Under the pieces are notes generated by a model, which saw only the letters and a program-made list of their open reading frames with translations, did not search any database and was not told the origin of the DNA. A stretch of DNA of 64,000 bases, from NCBI GenBank assembly GCA_963678675.1, contig OY783197.1, positions 10,474,304 through 10,538,303 of the forward strand. Reading direction: 5' to 3'. The DNA comes from Xiphydria camelus (taxonomy: Eukaryota > Arthropoda > Insecta > Hymenoptera > Xiphydriidae). This document shows positions 11,745 to 23,370 of this stretch, piece by piece. The position numbers and the translations under genes were made by a program. The first letter of the stretch is position 1, and every line of letters begins with the position of its first letter.

Positions 11745-12022
11745 TACCGAATGTCGCATGGGAAACCGATCAGGTGGGGCCTTCTGAATTTGAACTCGGC
11801 ACTGCTTGGACGATGCTCGATTGATTCATTAAGGCCCATTTGTTCAATGTAAGTTCAAGTCTGGTTCAGCTTGAACCGCCGTTCTTGGTATATTATGTGT
11901 GACACGAAATATACCAAGAACGGCGGTTCAAGCTGAACCAGCCTTGAACTTACATTAAACAAGTGGGCCTAAGAAATTCAGAAGGCCCCCACTTGATCGG
12001 TTTTCCGTGCGATATTCGATAT
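11745..12022. mobile_element. 278 bp inverted-repeat MITE
   Basis: Arms pair from CGAATGTCGCATGGGAAACC on the left to its diverged complement ending at 12022. The inner pairing through TTGAACCGCCGTTCTTGGTA is perfect around a loop near 11899. Part of the left arm (about 11795-11830) is absent from the right arm. Confidence 0.75.
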
Positions 12023-12890
12023 GTATATAAACAAAATGTGAACGATTTGTTCAAGCAAAAATCACGCTTCTCCGTTATTAAATAATACGCTATGCACAAC
12101 ACAAAAATGACACAAAGCGAACAGGTATATTCACGCAAGGTATTTATTTTAACATTCAACTAACAACAATATATGTACAATGTTACGTATATGGAATGTA
12201 CATACATACATACACATATGAATTTACGCATGGATGTATGTACGTATTTACGCACATTTTCCTGGTTATATTTCTAAAATTTCATCGATAACCATCTCGT
12301 TTCTGCCTTTGTATAATATATCATTATTATTTTATTGTGCAAGCTACATCGATATTCGCATTCGCCGCAACAATTTAACAAACTCTTGGCAACTGCGGGC
12401 GCATTTCCATAATATATCTCTGAGTATATATATATGTTAAAATTTTCTCACTTATAACTTTATTCTGGATGGACATGATTAAATGTTCAGAAATAGAGAT
12501 GATAAATAAGAGGATATGTATAATAGGTTTACGTGACAATTTTAAAAAACGTGTACATATCGTGTTTCAATTACTTCAATCACAGTAGTTATGTTCGCAA
12601 AATGCGACATTACTAGAATTTTATCAGGATATAATTTTACAGTTTACTTCTATCGAGAGTTCTATACGTACTAGTAGCGATTCGTATTCCGGCGTTTAAA
12701 ACATTCAAATCTAATTAATAGTTTTAGAATACGATAGGAAGTCAGTATATACTCGTATGTACATACAGGAAAAGAATAAATTTCAAAATTTGACTCTGGG
12801 TTTCATTACATTTCGCAAAGTAAGTATTGTCATAAGTCAAACTTTAAAATTAGCGTTTCCCCTTTTATAACCGTCTATTGAAATAATGTA
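12023..12890. other. No gene seen
   Basis: AT-rich sequence with scattered TACA/TATG microsatellite-like stretches around 12190-12245 and 12760. No coding frame with domain character. Confidence 0.4.
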
Positions 12891-13060
12891 TAGGAATTCT
12901 CTCGCCGTTCACATCTGTGCTGCATCAGATATACATACATATATACCATAACTGAGAAAATTATCACCGCGCTGCCCGGATTCGAACCGAAGACCTTGAA
13001 GTCACTCATTAATGAATACCCATTTGCAATCGATTCATTGAGCTATGATAGATATGATAT
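12890..13060 (-). mobile_element. Probable tRNA-derived SINE fragment
   Basis: Read on the minus strand, a TAGCTCAATGAATCG stretch (box A-like) is followed by GGTTCGAATCC (box B), then GGGCAGCGCGGTGATAATTT. A tRNA head followed by an unrelated tail is the layout of a SINE. The spacing is too long for a normal tRNA and the stems do not all pair, so a functional tRNA is unlikely. Confidence 0.4.
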
Positions 13061-13194
13061 AATTTATATATGATTATACATAATGTTTATGTACATAATA
13101 TCAGAGAGATGAATCTCGGTTCTGACTATATCCCATTATACACATATGGGGTATGTGATTATATGTAATTATTTTCGCTGGGTATTAAATACAT

Positions 13195-13265
13195 ATTCTC
13201 TCTCTCTCTCTCCGAGAATCCGGGTTCAGACCCGACCTGCTGTGATTATATTTTCTCACTCTTGC
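13195..13265 (+). mobile_element. SINE-like fragment, opposite orientation
   Basis: After a short CT microsatellite (13197-13212), GGGTTCAGACCCGACCTGCT and TGATTATATTTTCTCACTC match the box B and tail of the minus-strand SINE-like fragment at 12890-13060. The two copies thus lie in inverted orientation about 150 bp apart. Confidence 0.35.
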
Positions 13266-14058
13266 TCATATACATATCGTATTTGCTAAAATACAAATCT
13301 TGAGATCTCTACAACAAATTTCATCAGAAAATATCAACAAGCGGCCGTAATTAGATAAGATAAATTTAGAATAAAATCGGTACTTCTCACTGCATTTATT
13401 GTCCATAATATTTCTTATCGATATGAAATAACCTAGCAATTGATAGTAATACTTATAGTGGGCGTTCACGGATCTGCCCCGAGAATGGGCGTGGACTACG
13501 TGTATAACGAACACGCGGATCAATAACAGGTTAAGTGATTCTGAGTCTCTCTCCTTATTCCTTAAGAGTGAAACGGATATGGAGTGATATGCATGTTAGG
13601 TATCTCTCACGTTATATGTCTTATGATCCGCTCGAAATATCTTTTTCAGATGAATTTTTTCATTAATCCGGATTGATAAAAAAAGAACAGTCATAAAAGA
13701 ATCTACTGATGCTTTTTAAATGTAGCGCATCACTGACCAATGGAAAGTTTATAACAAAAACCACTTTCAATTCGCAAGGATCGAGCTTGAATTTGACCAA
13801 GACAATCAAAGATTTGATAAATAGAACATAATACGTTGTATATTTCGACGTAATTTGAATTTTAGAAAAGGCTACAGTCTCGCGCTTTGAATACCGAGGA
13901 TTGCGATTTTTCTCTAACAAAAAAGCAATAAAATTACTTATACTCTGCCTGTACGCGTTGATCTTATACATTAGTATATTAATACGTACAACACATCTTG
14001 TCGCACTATAAAAATGCCGAATGCCGTATTCTAAAAACGAGTTACATTTAAAAAGCCC
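13266..14058. other. No gene seen
   Basis: AT-rich. Open frames of 85-102 codons on the minus strand have no recognisable domain and biased Ile/Phe/Tyr content typical of chance frames. Confidence 0.35.
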
Positions 14059-14172
14059 AGCAGACGCAAAACATAGCCAGTAGGCAACTGTTAGATAACA
14101 AACTAGCCGTTAACTAACTCTTAAGTAACTAACTTAACTGTTACTTAACTGCTAGTTTTTTGCTCGCTGGGA
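14059..14172. mobile_element. 114 bp hairpin MITE
   Basis: AGCCCAGCAGACGCAAAAC on the left pairs imperfectly with TTTTTTGCTCGCTGGGA on the right. Between them lie repeated GTTAACTAAC/GTAACTAACTTAACTG motifs that also pair. Non-coding. Confidence 0.5.
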
Positions 14173-14412
14173 TTATTTAGGAGGCCCATATAAGCACTAC
14201 TTTTTGACTGAAGTAACGGTAACCATTCATTTTATCTAAAGAAAGTTTTCGCTATACGCGTTCCAAAATTAGCCGCCTTCACAAATCATACGAATATAAT
14301 TAATTTCATAAAAACTCTCAATTTTTAAAAATATCACCTTTACCTTCTGCTGAAAGTAATAATGAAAATACTGTGTATCTATATATTATTAAGTCGAGGA
14401 AATTGAAGATAT

Positions 14413-14657
14413 GTAGAGTGGCGGGGCTAATTGATCTAAGTGCCAAAATTCCATGATTTCGGATTTTTTCTACAAAATGATATATGCGCCAAGGCCAATG
14501 CAGAGCTATATGATTTAAGTGCCAATGCGCTTTCCTTTTTGTTGTATAAGCCGCCAAAAGGTGGTAAAATGTCAGTTTGGTTTCACTGATGGGCAGTTTT
14601 TCTTATTTTCCTGGGAAAAATGTTTTTGGCAATTAGATCAATTAGCCCCATCACTCT
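14413..14657. mobile_element. 245 bp MITE
   Basis: The terminal inverted repeats are AGAGTGGCGGGGCTAATTGA and its near-complement ending CCCCATCACTCT. The interior has two AAGTGCCAA motifs. Non-coding. Confidence 0.65.
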
Positions 14658-15082
14658 ATATATATTGAATTAATATTTATTACATTAATTTCTCTTCCTA
14701 CTCAATATATGTAGGTACCTATACGGGAAAAACTAGACTAAATTACTATTTCCTAAGAAATTATAGGTATTATATTATATTTTTAATGTAGATTAATTTA
14801 TAATTGATATTAAATGTTATTTTCATCATTTCACCAAATTTAATATATTAATAAATTGAGATATATCATTTTTTGTGAACGAAGGTGGCCGGTTTTGAGA
14901 CGAGATAATAGCTCACATATCGATGTCTTTTCTCATATACGTATCTACGATATCATTCGCTCATACAGCATATCTCACTTCAAAATTATATAAAAATGTC
15001 ATAAATTCGTTAAATGACAGTCACATAAAATTTCATTGAAATGTATCAAACCTTAAAACATCAAAATATTATATTCTTTATA
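14658..15082. other. No gene seen
   Basis: AT-rich spacer with repeated ATATAT/AATATA stretches and no coding character. Confidence 0.4.
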
Positions 15083-15530
15083 TACAAAGTGTTTACGCCC
15101 AGGCTCCGACATTGGGTGGAACTTATTTCAAATGTGCCACATTGGCGGCCCAGTAGCGGCTCGGTTAGCCTCAACTGCCGTCACTACGGCCATCTATTAA
15201 TTGGAAATCGAATTGCATAGATGTTGAGACGCCGGAATTATCGACGTCTAATCGAGCAATTCAATGTGTCATCAATAACACGGATTAGTAAATCTCAACA
15301 TACCCCGATAGCCAAGCGTGACTTTCACCCGAGCGTCACGCGGTGGCAGCACGCCGTGTTGGCACGGGAGCTTCACTGTGCCGCCACCGCGTGATTGTCA
15401 CCGAGTGACGTTACTCATACGTTACTGGGATGCCACGGAGTGATTGTCACTGGGTGACGTAACTGTGACGCCACTGTGACTTAATCTTTTAAAAAATCCA
15501 AATTGTTCAATAAAAATTAAAAATTATATA

Positions 15531-16071
15531 TTAGGTGTTGGAATTAATTCGTAGCGTTTCTTAATGAAAAAATATAATCATGCCCAAACTTTTAAGACGT
15601 TTTCCTACTGGTGATAAGTCAACTCCCAACTTGGTTGGTACATAACCTTTTTTCAAATCATAAATAACAACATTTTATAATAATTTATTGAATATATCAA
15701 AATTTGTGCCGAATAAAGTGTTCTTGCGGGGAGTTTTGCTTCATTATTTTAATATGAACAAAAGTGCAGCTACGTATTTAGTGGAAGTGTACCTACATGC
15801 TCTAGCTGCGAGCAAACGCGTCGGAAGTGGTTTGCACGTTTTAAAGCTGGTGATTTCGACTTGGATGACAAGGAGCCGAATAAATTTGAAGATAATGATT
15901 TGGAGGCATTAGTCCATCAAGACTCATGTCAAACACTTATGTATAAAGAATTCTTACAATTAAATTGTGATGTTTACGATATTACATTACTGTCGGTAAC
16001 AACGAAATACTCTACTACCTGCGTGCCATTTATTGTTAAGATCGACGCTACAATTTAATTCCAACACCTAA
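15531..16071 (+). mobile_element. Innermost level: 541 bp deleted mariner
   Basis: The terminal inverted repeat is TTAGGTGTTGG at 15531 and CCAACACCTAA at 16061-16071, with TA duplicated at 15529-15530 and 16072-16073. From about 15700 it encodes the N-terminal part of a mariner transposase: FVPNKV, an LLHYF helix-turn-helix start, then after a frameshift CEQTRRKWFARFKAGDFDLD and FEDNDLEAL. The catalytic domain is missing, so this is a non-autonomous internally deleted copy. Confidence 0.85.
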
Positions 16072-16097
16072 TAATACAAAAATTCCATCGTGAACTT

Positions 16098-16237
16098 AAC
16101 CCATTAAAGCCCAAATTAATTTCTGGTGGATTTTCTTTGCGAAAATTGCATGATTTGTTACTCAGAGGTTATGAGGAAAAAATTCCAAATGGCCGTCCTA
16201 TATACATAAGACGCTGGGAGCGCTAATGGATTAACTT
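16098..16237. mobile_element. Possible small TTAA-bounded MITE
   Basis: TTAACCCATTAAAGCCC on the left and GGGAGCGCTAATGGATTAA on the right form imperfect inverted ends bounded by TTAA. This resembles piggyBac-type MITEs. It lies inside the middle-level element, beside the mariner. Confidence 0.4.
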
Positions 16238-16409
16238 TAACATGATTCTTGACGAATATTCTACTATAAATAGTGAATGAATAATTATCATAATCACTAC
16301 TGTTTTGAAAAAGAACATATCAAATTATTTTAAAAAATTTAACGAGAACCTTCGAGAGCAGTCACTGTCATGTCCGGTTTCTATATATGACTGGAGTTGA
16401 CCAACATCT

Positions 16410-16510
16410 CTCGAAGAGTCGGTGGCGTAATGCGAAAACGTTTCCCAGTCTCGAGGCATCTGGCATAGGATATCCCAAGGATCGCAGGTTCAAATCCCGG
16501 TGGGGCACGG
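16410..16510 (+). mobile_element. tRNA-like (SINE head) segment
   Basis: TGGCGTAATGCG (box A-like) is followed 65 bp later by GGTTCAAATCCCGG (box B). The T-arm pairs only partly and no acceptor stem is visible, so I read it as a tRNA-derived SINE head or tRNA relic and not a working tRNA. Confidence 0.35.
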
Positions 16511-17304
16511 AAAAAAAAAGAAGCGACACCTCTAGGCGGGTAAAGTCACTGTGTGCGTTCCCTTTTTGCAAATCTACATACCGACAATTATTTTGAAAGC
16601 GCACCGTGTGACTGCACAGTGCTGTTGTAGTGACGATCGCTGTGCAGTCACAGTTACCTCACTCGCCGTTGCCACTCCGTGTCGCCACTGTGACGTCCGC
16701 GAGGGCACGCACGATAAGGTCACTGTGATGTTTCCTAACTCCACCGCGTGACGGCACAGTGCGCTCGTAGTGACGAAACTTGGCTATCGGGGTAACCAAA
16801 AATCATAACCCGCACCTGGTCATTGACGCAGTGGTTGTTTATTTGTCCCAAATACGTATCTGCCGCGAAGTTAATGAGTAACTTCAGGAGGGAAAACGAA
16901 TTAATTTTAGATACTCTTAAAGATAAGAACACGCATTTCCACATCACCCTGGAGGTAGAGTGTGATCCTCGCTGACTTTGCCAATGGCGACCGTCGCGAT
17001 GACGTAGCAAGTGGATTAGGCCTATTAGAGATACCACTTTAAAAAAATGCATTCACAACATCCTACCGTAATAGCAGGTTACAGTAATTTTGATAGTTAA
17101 TAGCTGGCAACTTTAACACTCGTGAACACAGTAATATGGTGTTAAGTTGTAGCCACAATAGCGAAGCAAATGTGTGGCAAAAAATTTGGCAGCAATAGAC
17201 GAGAAAGTACGTGGCAAACTATTTGTAGCAAACTAACGGCAAATTGTAAGCAAAATATGATATAAATATTGTTTGCCCGTAAAACGCTGTATTATAGCTA
17301 TGGA

Positions 17305-17400
17305 AAGTCGATATGAATCTCAAACTGGTCTCGAAGGGAGAATATTTATCTCTACATACATGTACGTTACAGATGAATATTCTCCCTTCGAGACCCGTTA
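17305..17400. repeat. 96 bp hairpin
   Basis: CTCGAAGGGAGAATATTTAT pairs with ATGAATATTCTCCCTTCGAG around a short loop. It lies in the centre of the outer inverted-repeat element. Confidence 0.65.
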
Positions 17401-17488
17401 TCCTTGAGAATAATCCTGAAAATAAAGAAGCGGGGAAACATACCTAACTTAAAAAGTACAGCATTACATTATTAACATCTATCTATTT

Positions 17489-17580
17489 GTCCCCAGTGAG
17501 GAATGGATCGACGATCGACGTCACTATTACGTTGTTTCTACATCTATCGACGATCCATTTCTCAACTGGGTCACTGTTTG
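17489..17580. repeat. Hairpin with CCCAGTGAG ends
   Basis: CCCAGTGAGGAATGGATCGA pairs with CGATCCATTTCTCAACTGGG. This is the second small hairpin within the centre of the outer element. Confidence 0.6.
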
Positions 17581-18312
17581 TCACTACTCGATAACTGCAG
17601 GATGTACTGTGATAAATACTACATCAGCTAGGAGGGGATGGAAGGTTATGTGCATGCGCATTTCATATGACTATTTATATGAACGTTTTGTTACGAATTT
17701 GCTCGACCATTGTCACCAAACTTTTTGCCACGTATTCGCTTTGATATTTCAGCCATAATTTAATACCATATTGCTGCATTCACGTGTACTGAGATTGCCA
17801 GCTATTTGCTATCAAAATGATGGCACACTGTTATCATGGGACATATTCTACTAATTTTACGACAAATTGCTGAATTACGTGTTTTGCGTTTAAATTGCAA
17901 ATTGTGCTGGTGCAACTTTTGTTATCGAGGTACCTCCAAGGTGACATGGAAATGAGTGCTTTTACCTTTAAGAGTACCTATCTAAAATCAATTCGTCTTC
18001 CCTCATGAAATCACTTGTCAACTTTGCGGCAGATGTGTATTTGGGCAAGATAAACGACCACTGAGTCACTTGACCAGGTGCAGGTTATGATTTTTGGTTA
18101 TGTTGAGATTTACTGATCCGCGTTATTGATACATTGTATTGTTCGATTAGACGTCAATAATTCCAGCGCTTCGAAATCTATGCAGTTTGATTTTTAATTA
18201 ATAAATGACCGTAAAGACGGCAGTGGAGGCTAAGCGAGCCGCTATTGGGCCGCCTATGCGGCACATTCGAAATAAGCTCCACCCAATTTCGGAGCCTGGG
18301 TGTAAACACTTT

Positions 18313-18902
18313 TTATATCATTACGCGATAGCCTTTTAGAAGTTAATATAATTATCCAAAATTTTTTCTGAAATATCTTCATTGTTTTTCATAAAGCTTT
18401 CCGACTGTTTTATTTATTTCTCAAAATTTCTATAGTAATTCGAATTTTTTTTTAATTTCTCCAGCATTTTAACCTTTTCTCATGTTTTTATTCTCAATAT
18501 CAGTATTTTTCTAAAAAATTAGAAATAGTGTAGGTAGGTATGTACAATATGTGTATAAAATTAGCAGATCTTGAAATTAATTTCTTTATTTTGTTTATTA
18601 TGTATCTACTTCCCATTCTTGGCAATTTATTCATTCTTTCATGATATGATATTATTCATTCTTTCATGATATGATATTTGATTTACTATAAGCAGTTTCA
18701 TCATAATTTTACAGAAGCTTTACTTCACGTTGATCGAATTATCAACCCAGATAATGCAGAACTTCGATGTTTTTAAAGTTCCACTATGGTTATTTAAATC
18801 GAATGTAAAATAATAATACATGTTATGAGGACATAATTATATTTCTATTATTAGTGCCAAGCCATTTCACAAATAATTTCGTCGTATATTGTAATTTACA
18901 AC
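18313..18902. other. No gene seen
   Basis: AT-rich spacer. A 27 bp direct repeat (ATTCATTCTTTCATGATATG and continuation) occurs in tandem near 18629-18677. Confidence 0.5.
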
Positions 18903-19442
18903 TTGTCTGCGTTGTTTTCTCAATATCTCAAATATGTATTATGCACATATGTATGTACCTATGACGTATTTCTAAGACAATATATGATATGCATAAACAT
19001 GATATTATCGTATATATTGTTCAGATACGTATATGAGAATTATTTAATATATGCCTTACATGTTTTTAGTTACACGGCAATTCTTAATGGAACGAGTGAA
19101 ACTATATCCAAATACATATGTACATACAAAATAGAAGAATCAAATTTTCATTATACCAATCCTACCGAGTACTCTACCAACTACCCTAGTAGCCACGTAT
19201 CACAGATTACTGCAATGTTGCCGACGAGTTGTCGTAAACAAGTTGTATTTGTTTACCGCAATTTGCCAGTAAAGTTACAAAAACCTATGATGTTTTTAAC
19301 TAGCAGGATATCTTTGCCAATATTTCAAAAACTATGGACCATTCTTGATTTTTTATTGTCAGCTGGAGTATCTATTACTGATATATCACCGCGCCCTTAT
19401 ATTATTTCCTATTATATTGTCAAGTTAAAAATTACAAATTGA
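18903..19442 (+). other. 179-codon open frame of unknown status
   Basis: The longest non-transposon, non-low-complexity frame in the left third of the window. Residues from about 85 on (SHVSQITAMLPTSCRKQVVF, then PVKLQKPMMFLTSRISLPIF) have balanced composition. The first 80 residues are rich in Tyr/Ile/Cys and look like chance translation. No family is recognised and no splice or promoter signal was identified. Confidence 0.2.
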
Positions 19443-21954
19443 TTCACTGAACATGTAATCGAAATTTCGCTCATAGTAACAATTGCAATTAGCAGAAGAA
19501 TTGCAATTGACGAGAAACCATCTGCTAAATAAATTGTCATTTGGTCTATAATTTCCCATCCAAAGACACGAATGGTCTCTTAATGATTATTACAATTTAG
19601 TAGGAAGAAGCCTCTTCCCGATGAGGAAGTTAAATTTACAGAACTCTCAAAGAAACCGATGCTCCATCGTTTCAGCTAATAATCCAACTTCTACTCCTTA
19701 GGCATCGGTGAATGTGCAATGAGTGCAGTGCAGGAGTGATTTTATTGTCGAGATTCAATTATTTTAACGTCTTATTATTGTCGACCGTTCCGTTTTTTGG
19801 GCTGACGAATGATTAGCCATTGCTAATATCGTGGTATAGGCAAAAACAAGCGCGATAGTCGCGCGCGTAAACGACTAACTATATATATCATTTACATCGC
19901 CGCCACTTCCTCTTTCTCTTTAACCACTTATACAGTATACTTTCAACATGACTAAGCTACTCCGATCATGCGAGTCAATTTGTTTTGCGAGTAATACTTC
20001 GATTAACGTTTGGTGTATATAAAGACTTTGTATTCGGAAAGATCTATACCTTTCCAAAGCTTTGATTCTTTCCCTTTTATTGCAAATAGATATATAATAG
20101 TCAAAAGGCAAAAAAAAACTATTAATTCGTAGTGCCGTTTGGCATGTCTCAACGAAAAAGAAAATAAAGAATATCCTTAAGAGAGAGATAAGCCCCGTGG
20201 ATGGCTTCTACCACTAATTGTATTCGAACCTAAAACCTTCCTCTATTGTATTAATCTTGACAGTAAAATTTGTATAATTTTTTACTCTGCTATCTTACGA
20301 TCTGATATGCCGTTTGTTCGGCGTCACGCTTCAATAAATATTGCAAACGCGGTAGAGAGCGTGCGCTGCTAAATGACTGCGTACCTTCGTCAATATCTTA
20401 AGGAGGATCGACTGTTTCTTTGGAGTCAAAAATGTGTTTGAAAAAAATGTTTTCACAGCGATCTGAAACTTTATGGAATAATAATTAAATGAATTATGAA
20501 CCCATTTTATGCATCGTTCATGCCGAAAATCATTAGTAAATAAAATATTGAAAAATTTATGGCGGACTATTAGAGCGTCAATGACTCCGGAATCGTTGTC
20601 AGAGGCTTCTTTCCAACATTTTAAAGAAAAATAAAAAATTTCAAATAATCTATAAAAACCTATAAAAATAACTCATAGGGAATGCTGAAGACATAAAACA
20701 GTTATTCGATTGATAATTCAGTATCATGGATATATGATTATAGTTTAAACATTTTTTATTGTGCGTTGTAATTTTCATTGTATTCTTGGCAATGTTGTAC
20801 TCCGCGATATTTTATATTGGCTGCAGTGACGCGTGAACTACAGCTATGGCGGATGACGCGAGCATGCAGCAAAGCCGGTATAAAGGCAAATTTTGTCAAA
20901 AAAGAAAAAGAGTTGTATAAGTAAAGGCATGATTTCGTTTCAACAATCATTCAACTTGGATGAAGATTTTAGGGACAATATTTTTTTATCGTTCCTAATC
21001 TTTCAAATTTCGCGCTCAGTTTGAATGGACGCCAGGTAAGGTTCGGTCTTTGAGCTGTACAACTGTTTCGCTGCCGTGTTGCCAAGTCTCTCACCGTTAA
21101 TATGGCGTGCTAATGGTTTGCGAAGTAAAAACGAATTTCATGATAATATTACGTTGCAATCATACGGTAAAACCCAATTTACTTATTTTCACATAATCCT
21201 TAATATTTCATCTGTCAAATTACTAGTCTTTCAAAGTCTAAAGTTGGCGGAATGTGTGTTAAAGTCAGTGATAATCTACCTTAGTACAATCGTCTCCCAT
21301 TAGGCGATATGTTAAAAGTGGTCAACTTTAGAATAAAATAACGAAGAAACTAGACGGTCTATATTGCTCAAATTTTTGTATTATTAGTTGTGTAAAGTAT
21401 TCGTGTATATCATATAAAAAAATTAGGGTTGTAAGCTGGTTTTCGTCTGATAGTCGAACCTCCTTAAGTAGGTGAGAACTGCGAGATTTTTCCGCCACCC
21501 AGAGCAGATAGGTAGGTTTCTACGAGATCTGGGCAAAATTGGTGAGGAATTTGAATTTGCGCTATAGCGCCATTTCACGAGAGGTTTTCGGATAATGTCA
21601 TGATAGCCATTTGAATTTAACGCAATTCTATTCAGATATCGCTGAATTTGTCTACTCTGAGCACCGCAGAAATCCTGTAACTTACTGTCTAAGGCAAGTT
21701 TCATATCGCAGAATGCGTTTCGCAGACTCCATCGCGAAACCCTCATAAGGCGTGTAAGGTTTACGAACTGCCATTCATCATTTGCACGTTTCTTATTCTC
21801 TTTCTTACTTATTTTTCTATCTCAATCTTCTCTCGGGAATGTATCTGTGTATAGTACGGATCCTACTTGATTGCCCTTACACCACCGTAGAAGGGGAGGG
21901 TTTTTGCAGTTTTGTAGAAGAGTATTGTATATAACCCATGTTCTGAAAATTTTA
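19443..21954. other. No convincing gene
   Basis: Mixed sequence. Near 20190-20250 the minus strand contains GGTTCGAATAC, a weak box B-like match. A 107-codon minus-strand frame at 21423-21746 has no recognised domain. The interval 21750-21954 precedes the 2 kb palindrome and shows no features. Confidence 0.3.
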
Positions 21955-22397
21955 AAGGACCCCACACCATTCTAATGGGAAAATGGCTCTCGGTGGATTT
22001 TTCTAATTTTTTGGTATATTGTAGTCAATGAGATCCTGATCAAATGTTACCCTGGGAACGATTTCCAAAATTGAATATTTTTCACAGTAGGTTTATTTAA
22101 AGTCGCTAAAGCTGCGCGAGGAGCGCAAGCTCTACGAGTGTACGTATTGTCAAATCACGACGAGTAATGAAAAAATAGAAAACTGATATAAATCAGAAAT
22201 ATATTTGAACGCATCCAGAATTAAGTTGAAAAAATTTATCCATAGTGATCGTTCTTCCTTGAGTAATAAGGTAATTGTTAAAAAGAACGTAAGGATAGTA
22301 AGTAGTGCACAAATGTATGGTCACGCGCGTGCACATGTGCGTGTCTCCGCATTTCTCTAATCACTTTATTTTAGTAAGACTGCATCTCTCATATTGC

Positions 22398-22648
22398 CTT
22401 TTACATTCGGAACGTTTGCTTTACTTGAGTTCCCTCGCCTCTCACGGTGGAGGTGCTTATCTTACGTGAGTCTTCTCGCCGTTCACATTCGTGGTGCTTG
22501 CTTTACGTGAGTCCTCTCGCTCCTCACGTTCGGAGTGCTTGCTTTACACGAGTCCCTTCGCCTCTCACGTTTGAAATGCTTGTTTTACGTGAGTCCCTCG
22601 CCTCCCACGTTTAGAGTCCTTTCTTTATATAAGTTCGCACGCCTTTCA
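22398..22648 (+). repeat. 41 bp tandem array, about 5-6 units
   Basis: Imperfect units follow the pattern ACGTGAGTCCTCTCGC then TCACGTTCGGAGTGCTTGCT. The matching region of the right arm (about 23455-23545) holds only about two units, so the array expanded or contracted after the palindrome formed. Confidence 0.7.
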
Positions 22649-23117
22649 GTATCATTTTTTACCTATTCGTGTATTCCACCACATCATTTAGGTTGAGAGG
22701 CTGTACTCTATTAGTCGCATCTCATATATTGCTTAGTATACCGTATGTATCATGCCAAATTAAACAAGCAGATATACCGACATTGCCGAAACTTTACCGA
22801 CGGTCAAGAATTTTATAGTTAGAGTTGTCTTGAGAAGAGTGCGCTGTGTGTGCTGCGTGAGAGCGAAAAGTGTCAAACGTCTGATTTCCCGATAGCTGTT
22901 AATTCAAGAGATCGAAGTGTTTGGTCTATTATTCAATACTTCGATTTCCCGAATTGACAGCTATCGGGAAATCAGACGTTTGACACTTTTCGCTCTCACG
23001 CAGCACACACAGCGCACTCTTCTCAAGCCAACTCTAACTATAAAATTCGTGACCGTCGGTAACGTTTCGGCAATGTCGGTAATTCTGCTTGTTTAATTTG
23101 GCATGATACATACGGTA

Positions 23118-23370
23118 GATGTAACAGGATACCAGATATCTCGTCCATAACGTGCGCAGCCAAGAAACCGTATGATGCTAGCAACGTGTACACAGGAACC
23201 GAAAGCCCTAGCCCATGATTTACAAGTACAATGACATCCTAAAATCATATTATTTTCATCGACATCATTTTAGGATAGGTATTATTGTAATTGTAAATTA
23301 GGTGCTGGGACACTCGAATCCTGTGCACACATTACTCTAGCAGCGTATGGTTCCTTGTTACATCTCTACT
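23118..23370. mobile_element. 250 bp hairpin element nested in the palindrome's right arm
   Basis: The left end AGATGTAACAGGATACC pairs with GGTTCCTTGTTACATCT at the right end. Inner arms pair through ATCCTAAAATCATATT / GACATCATTTTAGGAT. The corresponding place in the left arm (near 22735) lacks it. Confidence 0.7.

Larger units (their letters stand above)
15303..16792. mobile_element. Middle level: 1.49 kb TA-flanked inverted-repeat element
   Basis: The terminal repeats are CCCCGATAGCCAAG and its complement ending GGCTATCGGGG. TA is duplicated at 15301-15302 and 16793-16794. Subterminal sequence is rich in GTGAC/GTCAC motifs (ACCGCGTGATTGTCACCGAG, ACTGTGACTGT). It contains a mariner copy and a tRNA-like segment. 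It inserted into the left arm of the outer element, as shown by the intact right arm. Confidence 0.75.
15083..18312. mobile_element. Outer level of a three-level nest: long inverted-repeat element
   Basis: The ends TGTTTACGCCCAGGCTCCGA and its complement (near 18290-18308) bound arms of several hundred bp. The left arm is interrupted at 15302 by a second element. The right arm keeps the uninterrupted junction CTCAACATAACCAAAAATCA, so the pre-insertion state can be read directly. The arms continue through CACCTGGTC and AATACGTATCTGCCGCGAAG. The central part (about 17260-17590) holds two small hairpins. No transposase of its own is visible. Confidence 0.75.

Noticed and set aside
16410..16510. 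Possible tRNA gene
   Set aside because: The box A to box B distance and the weak stems do not give a cloverleaf; it lies inside a transposon, so a SINE or tRNA relic is more likely.
22398..22648. Regular ~41 bp repeats considered as a CRISPR array
   Set aside because: Whole units repeat with no alternating repeat/spacer pattern, units are diverged, and the sequence is eukaryotic.
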